Below the pieces are notes generated by a model. The model saw nothing but the letters and a program-made list of their open reading frames with translations, made no database searches and was not told the DNA's origin. From Candidatus Heimdallarchaeota archaeon (GTDB lineage: Archaea > Asgardarchaeota > Heimdallarchaeia > Hodarchaeales > Hodarchaeaceae), in assembly GCA_020353515.1 (NCBI GenBank), contig CP070695.1, positions 1,419,216 to 1,483,215 on the forward strand: DNA of 64,000 nt. Direction: 5' to 3'. This document shows positions 44,401 to 53,097 of this stretch, in pieces. The translations under genes were made by a program, and so were the position numbers. Numbering within the stretch: the stretch's first letter is position 1; every line of letters starts with the position of its first letter.

Positions 44401-45189
44401 TCAAATATTTTCTTTTCGTATGATAACCGTTCCAGTAAGGAGATTCACCCTTTTAGAATCAGAAATCTCTAAAACTAGCTGTCCATTAGAAGAAATATCA
44501 GCTACTTTTCCCTGATAATCCATCTCAGGACTTTGAACAACTACATTCATTCCAATGATATTATCCCTATTTTTCCATTCTTCGAGAATCGATTGAGATC
44601 CGTCGAGTTTCAAACGTTCGAAGGAATTTTCAATTTGATGAATGATTTCAAACAACAACCTACTGAGATTGATTTTTCTTCTCAATTCCTCATAGATAGT
44701 TGTGATTTGTTCTTGAAGCAACTTGGAATACTGATCTATTGTATTGTTAACGTTCAAACCTATTCCAATAACTAGATAATTTAATTTAAATTGTGTAATC
44801 TTTCCCTCGACCAATATACCACCGATCTTTTTTAGATTCTGTTTAAATAATATGTCATTTGGCCACTTAAGTAGAGGTTTTATATCAAAAGTTTCTAATG
44901 CCTTGGCAATTCCTACAGCTGAAAGAATGGGAACGAGTCCTAATTGTGATAGTTCAATTTGAGGTTGAATAGCTAATGAAGACCACAATCCTCCTTGAGG
45001 CGACTCCCAATTCTTTCCTCCTTGTCCTTTACCAGCAGATTGTCTCTCTGCTGTAATAACAAACCCGATTTCATTTCTCTCTTCAATGATTTTTTTGGCA
45101 ATAACGTTGGTTGAGCTCACCTCAGAGTACATGTAGACTTTTGAGCAGAAATCAGAACGTATTATAGTCTGTTTAATTAAATCTGCCAA
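44401..45189 (-). CDS. birA: biotin--protein ligase
   Basis: A 262-residue ligase that activates biotin with ATP and attaches it to carboxylase carrier domains. Signatures: SSTNVIAKKI, the biotinyl-AMP loop SAGKGQGGKNWESP, SLAIQP, LKWPNDILF, KIGGILVEG and the C-terminal SH3-like domain. It lacks the N-terminal DNA-binding domain of the bacterial repressor type, so it is a monofunctional ligase. It sits in the minus-strand operon headed by eS19. Confidence 0.95.
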   Translation of the reverse strand: MADLIKQTIIRSDFCSKVYMYSEVSSTNVIAKKIIEERNEIGFVITAERQSAGKGQGGKNWESPQGGLWSSLAIQPQIELSQLGLVPILSAVGIAKALETFDIKPLLKWPNDILFKQNLKKIGGILVEGKITQFKLNYLVIGIGLNVNNTIDQYSKLLQEQITTIYEELRRKINLSRLLFEIIHQIENSFERLKLDGSQSILEEWKNRDNIIGMNVVVQSPEMDYQGKVADISSNGQLVLEISDSKRVNLLTGTVIIRKENI

Positions 45190-45261
45190 TTTTAATCTAA
45201 TCCAAAGTTAAACATATTGAATAAAAACCTTAGATTATTACAGCAAGAATCTTTGGAGAGC

Positions 45262-45714
45262 TTATTCTGTGAAGAAACCCTTGCTTTTGTATATAATAAA
45301 AGTAGCTACTCCGATTAGTGTCAACGCTAAAGTCATAGCAGAAAAATATCTTTGTGTCGGATCTAAATTAGAAAAATCTGGTGGAAAAAGTGGTTCTATG
45401 AGAAAAAAGATGAAAAAACCACAGATAAAAATTATAAATAGAATAAGTGAAGAAGTTGTCACACTTTTCAAGGTAGGTGTAGTTGAGTCGTTCCAATCCT
45501 CTGCAAGTGAACAAGCTATTGTAGCAAGGATAACACTCGAACCAAAAATGGTTCCAATGATAGCTAAGAAATATTGTTCGAAATCAATTGTAAGTAAGGT
45601 CAAAGTAAAGAAAGTTGGGGGAAATTGAGCGAGTAATCCCCAACCAAGTGCAGCGGCGATTAGCCCTAATCCCTCTAATCGTGACCAAGAGAATTGAACA
45701 ATTGCTGTCATCAA
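45262..45714 (-). CDS. four-helix membrane protein of unknown function
   Basis: A 150-residue hydrophobic protein with helices at about 16-36, 48-68, 86-106 and 125-143 and short loops. No motif recognised. It begins 8 bases after PDCD5 on the same strand, which makes it a genuine operon member; the frame on the opposite strand here (45269-45628) is low-complexity and Lys-rich, as expected for an antisense frame. Confidence 0.65.
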   Translation of the reverse strand: MMTAIVQFSWSRLEGLGLIAAALGWGLLAQFPPTFFTLTLLTIDFEQYFLAIIGTIFGSSVILATIACSLAEDWNDSTTPTLKSVTTSSLILFIIFICGFFIFFLIEPLFPPDFSNLDPTQRYFSAMTLALTLIGVATFIIYKSKGFFTE

Positions 45715-45722
45715 TGATAACC

Positions 45723-46064
45723 TTATCTGCGTTTAAAAGTTATTTTACTTTCACGTTGTGTTTTGGTTAATTGTTGTAAGAGTTGACGTAATTGATCATC
45801 AGTAATTTTGTCTGTTACTCGTCTGGTTTGAGCAAGTTGAATTAGTTGGTTTTCTAAAGTCATTGCATATTCGGGTTTAGCAAGTTTGATGTTTGCAAGT
45901 CTTTCTCTTGCCTCATTTGTCAAAATCCCTTTTAGTATGGCTTGTCTTTGATTCTCGATTTGACGTTGTTGTTCTTCTAATCGTTGCTGAGCAATTTGTT
46001 CATTTTGCATTTCTGCGAGGCGTTTTTTACGGAGAGCTGCCAATTCAGGATCTTCTTCCGCCAT
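45723..46064 (-). CDS. PDCD5-related DNA-binding protein
   Basis: A 113-residue protein of the PDCD5/TFAR19 family found in archaea and eukaryotes. It has a Gln/Arg-rich N-terminal helix, the conserved core EARERLANIKLAKPEYA, the LENQLIQLAQ helix and the C-terminal ITDDQLRQLLQQL. Archaeal members bind DNA and are usually encoded beside eS19, as here (50 bases downstream of it). Confidence 0.93.
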   Translation of the reverse strand: MAEEDPELAALRKKRLAEMQNEQIAQQRLEEQQRQIENQRQAILKGILTNEARERLANIKLAKPEYAMTLENQLIQLAQTRRVTDKITDDQLRQLLQQLTKTQRESKITFKRR

Positions 46065-46113
46065 TGATAGTAAACCTCATTCTTACATATACTTAAATTT
46101 AAACTCTCTTCAA

Positions 46114-46557
46114 TTAATATTCTGATAGTTCAGGAAGCTCTTGTTTGACTTTATAAGCCATGCTGTCTACAAAACTTCGACCAGTTGGAGTCACTATCCT
46201 TCCATTAGTAGATAATGAAACATAACCTCCCTTTTCTAGTTGATGAATTGCATGACGAATAACGGCACCAGAACCTTTAAATGTTTTCTCCGGTTTACTT
46301 CCTCGATTTTTTCTACCTCCATACATCTTTCTTATGTGTATCACTCCTATAGGTCCATGTAAATAGATTTTTCTCAAAATCGAGGCTACACGAATGAACC
46401 ACCAGTCTTTTCTCTGTTCTGGCGCATTTTCTTGAGCAACACCCAGTTTGACAAAGTCAGCCCATTCTGGTGGTTTAAAGACCTTATCATTTGACCTTAG
46501 TTCCTCGGAAATTGCTTCAATTAATAACTTACTAGGTACCATTTGCGCTGTTACCAT
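46114..46557 (-). CDS. rps19e: ribosomal protein eS19
   Basis: A 147-residue small-subunit protein. Family blocks are KPPEWADFVKLG, DWWFIRVASILRKIYL, GPIGV, the YGGRKNRGSKP basic loop and RHAIHQLEKGGYV. I choose the ATG at 46557 because GGAG lies at the right distance; an in-frame ATG at 46593 would add 12 residues. It heads a minus-strand operon with PDCD5, a membrane protein, birA and a nuclease-like gene. Confidence 0.95.
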   Translation of the reverse strand: MVTAQMVPSKLLIEAISEELRSNDKVFKPPEWADFVKLGVAQENAPEQRKDWWFIRVASILRKIYLHGPIGVIHIRKMYGGRKNRGSKPEKTFKGSGAVIRHAIHQLEKGGYVSLSTNGRIVTPTGRSFVDSMAYKVKQELPELSEY

Positions 46558-46821
46558 TGCTTTTTCTCCTTTGGTGTTGCTTTTAACTATCATATTTTAA
46601 ATATTTTTAATCCATTGAATATAGTTCTGCCTTAATTCTTCCTTTAAATCAACTAGAAAGGGCTTCGTTAATCCTTTTAGTGTTTTTTATTTGATAGGAT
46701 CAGCAAGACTTGAGAAGAAAAAACACAAAAGATATTATAATTTTACCTCTTTCTTGAAAATTTCAACTTTTAATGGAGTTTTTCGCCCAATAAGAGTAAT
46801 TCAAACGTCGAGGAAGATAGT

Positions 46822-48009
46822 GTGCCTTATAAATATAAATATATCTTTGTTTACGCCTTGATATGTGTTATATTCAGTCTTAATCATGTGATAGCGATAG
46901 GAGCTGCAGAACCCTTTATTGATGATCCAATTGTTGTCCTATTTGATGAAGGCCACGGACAATATTTTGATCGTTCATTATATAGTCAAGCCATTTCTGA
47001 TTTACAAGTCAGCAAATCAATGAAGGTAGTTTTTAACACTGGAAAGATTAATAGTACTAGTTTAGAAGGAATAGATATTTTTGTTGCTACAAATCCTCAA
47101 CTAGAATATACAAGAGAGGAAAGTAAATTTGTGAGTAGATTCCTTAACGAAGGTAAGGGCTTACTTCTTTTAGCTAACCCGCTAAATGAAGATAATGAGA
47201 CCTTGAATGGCAGGGGAGATATTATTAACGATTTTATAGGGTATCTTGAGAGCGGATTTCTTTTGGGGAAATTCTGGGAATTTTACAAAGTTGTTGAAGA
47301 TATCAGGCCAGCTGATATTGTTGTCAATGAATTTACTAATGCAGGAGAACCCTATTATCTACATCTCGATGTTAATAGTTCTAGTCACGAAATTCTATCA
47401 ATAGATAAAAATATAACTTCTATTGTCACACATACCTGTTCGATTGAGGATGCAGCCTTTCCAGTATTAACAGCTTCGACTGAGGCCTCAACTAGATCAA
47501 TCTCAGGAGAACCTGGTTCTACTACCTTAATTGATGGCAAATTATTATTAATGGGAACTACTGGGCCTGAAATAGAAACAGGTGCACAAGTCATTGTAGG
47601 AGGATCAAGTATTATGTTTAGTGATTTAGAAGGGCCTTTCGAAAATTATTCATGGTATGAAAGCGAAAACAACTCATACTTTTGGTGGAATATCTTTGAT
47701 TGGCTAGCTGCAACAAGCCCTGAAACCCCTACTCATCCACCTCTCCCTCCAGAAGTATTACTTCAAATTTTTCTGCTAATAGTTGGTGTTTCCTCTCTCT
47801 TTTTACTGGGAGGAACGTTATCTTATTCTATAGGATCAGGACGAAAAATTTCACTTGTAAAATCGGGCCAAGCTGAAATTCCAATTCGAAAAACTGTTGA
47901 TATTGATACAGAGCCCAGTACTGTACAATCCGGCCCAACTTCTAAGGAATCAAGACGTGATCGACGTCTTAAACAAATCAAGAAACATCAGCGACAAAGA
48001 AAAAGGTAG
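46822..48009 (+). CDS. membrane-anchored GATase-like/DUF4350-like extracellular protein
   Basis: A 395-residue protein, GTG start, with signal peptide (6-26), an external GATase1-like domain (VVLFDEGHGQYFD near 33-45, GIDIFVATNPQ, KGLLLLANPL) and a C-terminal helix near 310-335 followed by a long basic cytoplasmic tail (RRDRRLKQIKKHQRQRKR). The external domain resembles that of the protein at 22354-23337, so the two may be paralogues. The basic tail and the Elf1 gene starting 11 bases later suggest co-transcription. Function unknown. Confidence 0.65.
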   Translation: MPYKYKYIFVYALICVIFSLNHVIAIGAAEPFIDDPIVVLFDEGHGQYFDRSLYSQAISDLQVSKSMKVVFNTGKINSTSLEGIDIFVATNPQLEYTREESKFVSRFLNEGKGLLLLANPLNEDNETLNGRGDIINDFIGYLESGFLLGKFWEFYKVVEDIRPADIVVNEFTNAGEPYYLHLDVNSSSHEILSIDKNITSIVTHTCSIEDAAFPVLTASTEASTRSISGEPGSTTLIDGKLLLMGTTGPEIETGAQVIVGGSSIMFSDLEGPFENYSWYESENNSYFWWNIFDWLAATSPETPTHPPLPPEVLLQIFLLIVGVSSLFLLGGTLSYSIGSGRKISLVKSGQAEIPIRKTVDIDTEPSTVQSGPTSKESRRDRRLKQIKKHQRQRKR

Positions 48010-48020
48010 GAGGTTATTCC

Positions 48021-48272
48021 TTGGGTCGAAAACGAAAAAGAATTGTCCGTACAAAGCCTATACCAACTCTTCCAATTGTATTTGATTGTCCTTTGTGTGG
48101 TACAGGAAAATCAATCAACATTGAAGTTAATAGGAAAATTAAAACAGCTGTAATTCGATGTGGAAAGTGTAAAGTGCAAGTAACACGACCAATACGTCCC
48201 ATAGAAGAACGGGTTGATGTCTTTGGTGACTGGCTAGATGACCTTTTAGCAGAAGAAAATGAATCCGAATGA
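48021..48272 (+). CDS. Elf1-type transcription elongation factor
   Basis: An 83-residue zinc-ribbon protein. Cysteine pairs CPLC (near 23-26) and CGKC (near 47-50), basic N-terminus GRKRKRIVRTKP and the C-terminal EERVDVFGDWLDDL match eukaryotic Elf1/ELOF1 in order and spacing. Elf1 rides on RNA polymerase II and helps passage through nucleosomes and lesions; archaeal homologues are known in a few lineages including Asgard. TTG start with AGGAGG 8 bases upstream. Confidence 0.88.
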   Translation: MGRKRKRIVRTKPIPTLPIVFDCPLCGTGKSINIEVNRKIKTAVIRCGKCKVQVTRPIRPIEERVDVFGDWLDDLLAEENESE

Positions 48273-48300
48273 ATAGAAAAGTAATGAAAACTTAGTTGTA

Positions 48301-48891
48301 GTGATGACAATAACCTACCTGATACCTGTTTCAGGCCGTCCAAATGCTGGAAAAACCTCTTTAATTAATTATCTGAGCCATTCGAAAAGACCTGTTGGAA
48401 AACAGGCTGGAACTACATTACGAATTGCTTCAATACCACTTATTAAGAATTTATATTTGATAGATCTTCCTGGATATGGAAGGATAACTAAGCGTTCAAA
48501 AAAGGTTGAAGACAAAATAAAAAACGAAATTATCTCTTTTTTAGAAGATCCCTCAAATCAACTATTATTTCCCATACACATAATAGATATTTCAACATTC
48601 CATCTTATGGTTAGAAGTTTGGAGAAGAAAGGAATCATCCCCATCGATATCGAAATGATTCAATTCATATCTGAGATATCAAATCATCACCCTATTGTTG
48701 TTTTAAGCAAAATCGATAAAGTGAAGAACGATTTAGTGAAACAAAATTTATTATTATTGCAGTCATATGATATTCCTGAGTCTGAAATTTTCCTCTTATC
48801 TCTAAAAACAAAAAGTGGATGTCGGACATTACGAAATAGAATTAAGGAGCTAGTAGTTCAGAAATTAGGATCTCCTTACGAACATTTTTAG
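48301..48891 (+). CDS. EngB/Obg-HflX-type small GTPase
   Basis: A 196-residue GTP-binding protein. G1 GRPNAGKTS (11-19), G3 DLPGYG (about 58-63) and G4 SKID (about 138-141) are present; G2 is likely the Thr pair in AGTTLR. The DLPGYG form and the small size fit the EngB (YihA) ribosome-biogenesis GTPases, and archaeal members exist. GTG start directly followed by ATG (48304), either usable. The segment between G3 and G4 is shorter and less conserved than usual. Confidence 0.8.
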   Translation: MMTITYLIPVSGRPNAGKTSLINYLSHSKRPVGKQAGTTLRIASIPLIKNLYLIDLPGYGRITKRSKKVEDKIKNEIISFLEDPSNQLLFPIHIIDISTFHLMVRSLEKKGIIPIDIEMIQFISEISNHHPIVVLSKIDKVKNDLVKQNLLLLQSYDIPESEIFLLSLKTKSGCRTLRNRIKELVVQKLGSPYEHF

Positions 48892-49042
48892 TATTTTTAT
48901 GAATATAAAAAGGGTCTATATAAATTAATAAATGAAAACAATCGAAAAGGATAGCACAACTGTCATGAAGCAAAGAAAGTTGAGGTTATACTTCCTCAAT
49001 TTGCCGATGTTTTTACATTGAAAAAATAACGAGGAGCTAAAT

Positions 49043-51175
49043 TTGAGTAATATAGAAGAATTAATCAAGAAAATTTCCCAAAAAGCTGGATTATCTAGAG
49101 CTGAAATTAAGAAGAGAATTGAAGAGAAGCAAAAGGAACTAGGTTTCTTTGTAAATGACATTGCTGCAGCACATATTATTGCAAAAGATCTTAATGTTTC
49201 CCTCGGGCGTCCTGAATTAAAGAAACGACCTAAACTTACCATAGAGAGTCTTAAAAAGATGGAACCTGGATTATCAGGGGTGGGTCTTACTGCAATAATT
49301 TTACGAGTCTTTCATCCGATTGAGTACTTAAGGGAGGGTACTAAGGGCATCCTAGCTCCTATATTATTACATGATGGAACCGATAGTATCCGTACAATTC
49401 TCTGGGGTACAATGGCTCGTCGCATTACAGAAAAACAGATAGAAAGGGGGTCTGTCATTAAAATTAAGCAGGGATATACGAAATTAGGGAGAACTCAAGA
49501 GTTAGAGCTTCATATTGGAGATCGCGGGCTAATTGAATTAGATACAGAAACCGAAACTAAAGATTTTCCAAATCCTGAAGATGAGATCTTAGATTTAGAT
49601 GCTTTAGATGAAGAAATGCAAGAAATTGATGTTAAAGCTACCGTTCTCCGAGTTGGAAAACTAACTACTTTTAATCGGTCTGATGGAACAGAAGGTCGTG
49701 TGTCTAACTTGTTTCTTAAAGGATTAAGAACAACACGACGTATTGTGTTCTGGGATAACCAAGCCGAATTAGCATTTAATTTTACACGAGGAGATGAAAT
49801 CTTAATTCAAGCTGCTAACGTAAAACTAGACCGAGACGGGAAACCTGAATTACACACAACACGAACAACCTACATCACAAAAATTGGGCATAAAACACTA
49901 CCTAGTATTGATGAGGAACAAGCACCAGAGATAGTTCAATATGAGGCTATTGAGAAAAAACTGGCTGAAATAGAAGTTAGTGATGGAATGGTTACAATTA
50001 CTGCCCGAAAAGGTCCTGTGAGTAAATTAAGTAGTTTTACACGTAGTGATGGGACAACAGGATCTGTAAAAAGAGCAACAATCTTTGATGAGACAAGTGT
50101 AACAACATTAGTACTTTGGAATGAAGCAATTTCATCATTTGATGATTTAGGTGATGAACCTTTTCAGATAAAGAATTTACGGGTCAATTTGTCAAGATAT
50201 AAAACAATTGAGCTTCACACGACAGCTCGAACAGAATTTAGCTCCCTTGATGCTTCTCAAATTCCAGAGGATCCACCTCTTGAGAGTATTTCAGAAATAA
50301 AACCACAACAAGGATTAGTATGCATACAAGGAGTTATTCAGAATGTTCAAGAAGAAAGAGAATTTACTCGTTCAGATGGAAGTACTGGTCGAGTAGCTTC
50401 AATGTCAATACGGGATACAACTGGAGAAACACGAATAGTAGCTTGGGATGATAATGTTGAGAAATTAAATTCAATCCGAGAAAAAGAGATGAAATTTGTC
50501 AAGATTTTCTTTGGTGGAATTCGACAAAGGGATGCTGATGCAGTAGAAATCCATTTATCTCCACAGAGTCATTTACGGCCATCATCACGAATTCCTGTTG
50601 CATTACGAGGTGTGGAAATTGTTGAAGAAGAACAGGTTACTCCCCAGTCAATACCAGATTATCAAAAAATCCAGCTTTCTGAATTATCAGAAACTGAAGA
50701 TGGATTAATGATAGAAGTCTTTGGTAAAGTCATCCGACTCTTTCAACAGAGCCCTTATTATCATTCATGTCCTCAATGCCGAAAGAAAGTAGTAGAAACC
50801 GACGCAGGATGGATGTGCCAAGAACATCAAATTGTCCAACCGCAAATTCGATTCAGGCTTTCTGGTACGCTTGATGATGGAACAAGCACAATTAGAACGG
50901 TTTTCTTTGGGCTCTCTGGAGAAATTTTAACAGGAATGGGAGGTAACGACATTCAGAAATTAATTGACAATGGTTTAACTGACGATGAGATTTTTCCAAT
51001 AGTCCAACAAGAAGCAGAAGGAAAAACAGTTCTGATTCAAGGCCGGGTACAATTACAAACTCAGGAAGTTCAAGGAGAAACGATACAACGTCAAGAACTG
51101 TTTGCTAATCGTGTTCGATTCCCTTCCCCTAAGATAATCGCTGAGGAATTAGTCAGTGAAATTCAAGAATCGTAA
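49043..51175 (+). CDS. rpa: replication protein A-like ssDNA-binding protein with multiple OB folds
   Basis: A 710-residue single-strand DNA-binding protein. A helical N-terminal domain (1-55) is followed by about five OB folds. Three successive OB domains share a loop of the form F(T/N)RSDG-(T/S)-x-G near residues 209, 331 and 439; an earlier one has HDGTDSIRTILWG near 115; the last holds a zinc site (CPQC near 576, WMCQEH near 590). That end resembles the RPA70 C-terminal domain. TTG start with GAGGAG upstream. Larger than most archaeal RPAs. Confidence 0.9.
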   Translation: MSNIEELIKKISQKAGLSRAEIKKRIEEKQKELGFFVNDIAAAHIIAKDLNVSLGRPELKKRPKLTIESLKKMEPGLSGVGLTAIILRVFHPIEYLREGTKGILAPILLHDGTDSIRTILWGTMARRITEKQIERGSVIKIKQGYTKLGRTQELELHIGDRGLIELDTETETKDFPNPEDEILDLDALDEEMQEIDVKATVLRVGKLTTFNRSDGTEGRVSNLFLKGLRTTRRIVFWDNQAELAFNFTRGDEILIQAANVKLDRDGKPELHTTRTTYITKIGHKTLPSIDEEQAPEIVQYEAIEKKLAEIEVSDGMVTITARKGPVSKLSSFTRSDGTTGSVKRATIFDETSVTTLVLWNEAISSFDDLGDEPFQIKNLRVNLSRYKTIELHTTARTEFSSLDASQIPEDPPLESISEIKPQQGLVCIQGVIQNVQEEREFTRSDGSTGRVASMSIRDTTGETRIVAWDDNVEKLNSIREKEMKFVKIFFGGIRQRDADAVEIHLSPQSHLRPSSRIPVALRGVEIVEEEQVTPQSIPDYQKIQLSELSETEDGLMIEVFGKVIRLFQQSPYYHSCPQCRKKVVETDAGWMCQEHQIVQPQIRFRLSGTLDDGTSTIRTVFFGLSGEILTGMGGNDIQKLIDNGLTDDEIFPIVQQEAEGKTVLIQGRVQLQTQEVQGETIQRQELFANRVRFPSPKIIAEELVSEIQES

Positions 51176-51210
51176 GATTCATTTTTCTTCTTCATTCTGA
51201 ACAGTTACTT

Positions 51211-51279
51211 TCCCGAATTGGGATTTGAACCCACTAGCATTGATCCTATCATTGATAGTGCAATGAAAAAGAATTCAGG
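51211..51279 (-). ncRNA. tRNA-like element lacking a D arm
   Basis: On the minus strand, CCTGAAT (from 51279) pairs with ATTCGGG (ending 51212) to form a 7-pair acceptor-like stem with one G-U and an A as the discriminator. TGGG-TTCAAAT-CCCA forms a perfect T loop on a 4-pair stem. The middle holds CATTG/CAATG enclosing CTATC/GATAG. The total is 69 bases. No D-arm GG, no anticodon loop with U33 and no candidate intron site. It may be a tRNA remnant, the 3' half of a split tRNA, or a tRNA mimic. Confidence 0.5.
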
Positions 51280-51322
51280 TAATTACATTTATAAGAAGAA
51301 TTTTAAGTAATAAAACTAGCAT

Positions 51323-52816
51323 ATGCGGATATTACTTCTTTCTATGCCAAATTCTATATGGGCCTGGCATCTGTATCAAGTTTTACCCAATATAGGGATA
51401 GCTTCTATAGCTGGAAATATTGATGAAGATTTCGAAGTCGACGTGGCTGATCTTGTCCTAGTTCGAGCAAATTTTAGAAGTTTCTTAGAGAATAGAATAA
51501 CAAAACATGCACCAGACATCATCGGACTAAGTGCAATGAGTTTTTCTGCCAAAACAGCATTGTACATCGCAAAATTCATAAAACACCTAGATCCGAAGAT
51601 TCAGATAGTAATAGGGGGTTATCATGCAACAACAATGGGAGAAGAAATCACACAATCTGAGAGTCTAAATCTAGATTTCATCATTCGAGGGGAGGGAGAG
51701 AGTACCTTTAATGAGCTTCTCGCAGCAATTGAGTATAACAAAGATTTAAATGAAATTAAAGGGTTATCTTTTAAAAAAAAGGAGAAATTTGTTCATAATC
51801 CCCGAAGAAAGTTAGAAGATTTAACTACACTCAAGCTACCTAGACGATCGGCTAGGATACTTACAAAGGGTTTTCATAGTATGGGTTTGAAGGCCGATGT
51901 TGTTGAAAGTTCAAGGGGGTGTGTAAATAACTGCGATTTTTGTTCTATGACTTATATGTATGGACGAAATTTCCGTAAATATACTATTGAACGGGTTTTG
52001 GATGATATAGAGGAATGCAAAAAAGGTGGTGTAAAAGCGATCATGTTCGCAGATGACAATATAACTTTGGATTCCAAGCATTTAGCTCTACTTTGCGAAG
52101 GAATAATTGAAAGAAATCTAAATAAAATCCATTATATTGTACAAGCAAGTGTAAAAGGGTTATACGATAAACCAGAGCTGCTTAAAAAGATTGTAGAGGC
52201 TAATTTCAAGCTAATTTTCCTTGGTATCGAAAATCCAAATCCGAAAATCCTTCGCTCGATTGGGAAGAACGTTAGAAATCAAGCCGAAAAATCTAAGAGC
52301 ATCATATCTTACCTCAGGAGTCAGAAAGTTTTAGCAGCAGGGGGATTTATACTGGGAAGCCCTGACGATACTAAGGAAGATTTCCTTAATGTAGTAAAAT
52401 TTGTTAAAAAAATAAAAATAGATATGCCCATTTTCCAGTTTCTTACCCCTTTTCCGAAAACAACGATTAGAGAACGGCTATTGGAAACAAACTTGGTTTT
52501 TAACACTGATGACTATAGTAATTACGATACTCTCACACCAAATGTTAAAACACATCATTTAACGAGAGAGGAAATAATAATACTCCGCGAAAGAATGTGG
52601 GACGAGTTTCTAACTCCCGATTGGTTCGTAACTAATGGAATTAATATTGCGCGATTATATCCATGGCATTCTCTTAAGACAGTGTTACGTAGTGGACCCC
52701 GTCTTTTAAAAAAGACTCTTAATAGGATGACTCGTGCCAAAAGCGAGTATGAGATAGCGGATGAAATTTTGCAAGAGGAAAAAGATTTCCGTGATCTCAA
52801 AAGATTCACATGGTGA
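51323..52816 (+). CDS. B12-binding domain radical SAM protein
   Basis: A 497-residue enzyme. The N-terminal part (about 5-160) is a B12-binding-like Rossmann domain (IIGLSAMSFSAKTA, VIGGYHATTM, IRGEGESTF); the radical SAM core begins at about 190 with the cluster motif SSRGCVNNCDFCSM (CX3CX2C). It uses S-adenosylmethionine to make a radical, with cobalamin as possible methyl donor. Relatives (BchE/HpnJ type) act in lipid, cofactor or natural-product methylation; substrate unknown. Stands alone between a tRNA-like element and tRNA-Pro. Confidence 0.85.
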   Translation: MRILLLSMPNSIWAWHLYQVLPNIGIASIAGNIDEDFEVDVADLVLVRANFRSFLENRITKHAPDIIGLSAMSFSAKTALYIAKFIKHLDPKIQIVIGGYHATTMGEEITQSESLNLDFIIRGEGESTFNELLAAIEYNKDLNEIKGLSFKKKEKFVHNPRRKLEDLTTLKLPRRSARILTKGFHSMGLKADVVESSRGCVNNCDFCSMTYMYGRNFRKYTIERVLDDIEECKKGGVKAIMFADDNITLDSKHLALLCEGIIERNLNKIHYIVQASVKGLYDKPELLKKIVEANFKLIFLGIENPNPKILRSIGKNVRNQAEKSKSIISYLRSQKVLAAGGFILGSPDDTKEDFLNVVKFVKKIKIDMPIFQFLTPFPKTTIRERLLETNLVFNTDDYSNYDTLTPNVKTHHLTREEIIILRERMWDEFLTPDWFVTNGINIARLYPWHSLKTVLRSGPRLLKKTLNRMTRAKSEYEIADEILQEEKDFRDLKRFTW

Positions 52817-52873
52817 CGTTAAAAAATAGCATTATCCATCAATTCTTCAACAATTAAAAGAAAAAGCTTAGAA

Positions 52874-52980
52874 TAGGACTGGTGGGATTTGAACCCACGA
52901 CCTCCTGATGTTCTGATAACCAATCTCTAATTGGTTAATCCCAAATCAGGAATCATAAAACCATGCTAGACTACAGTCCT
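52874..52980 (-). tRNA. tRNA-Pro(UGG) with 30-base intron
   Basis: Minus strand from 52980: acceptor AGGACTG/CAGTCCT, discriminator A. The anticodon stem CCTGA/TCAGG encloses TTTGGGA, anticodon TGG. The intron is 52910-52939, after position 37, and folds on itself through ACCAAT/ATTGGT. The T arm GTGGG-TTCAAAT-CCCAC is perfect. No CCA encoded. Confidence 0.92.
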
Positions 52981-53097
52981 GAATCGTTCTTTATGGTTCA
53001 TTTTACCTATAAAGGTGTTTTGCGCCTAGAAATATAACTTTTCTTAGTGATTAGTGAGGAAGAAAGAAACCAAAATAAATCTCATCGCAAGTTCTTA

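Noticed and set aside
45269..45628. 119-codon plus-strand frame rich in Lys and Val
   Set aside because: Antisense to a four-helix membrane protein that is tightly spaced with PDCD5; the composition is typical of the reverse of hydrophobic codons.
46681..46724. Inverted repeat GTGTTTTTT/AAAAAACAC
   Set aside because: Low-complexity A/T arms with a long loop in an A/T-rich promoter region; likely chance.
48925..49242. 105-codon minus-strand frame
   Set aside because: Covers the leader and N-terminus of RPA; no ribosome site or protein-like features.
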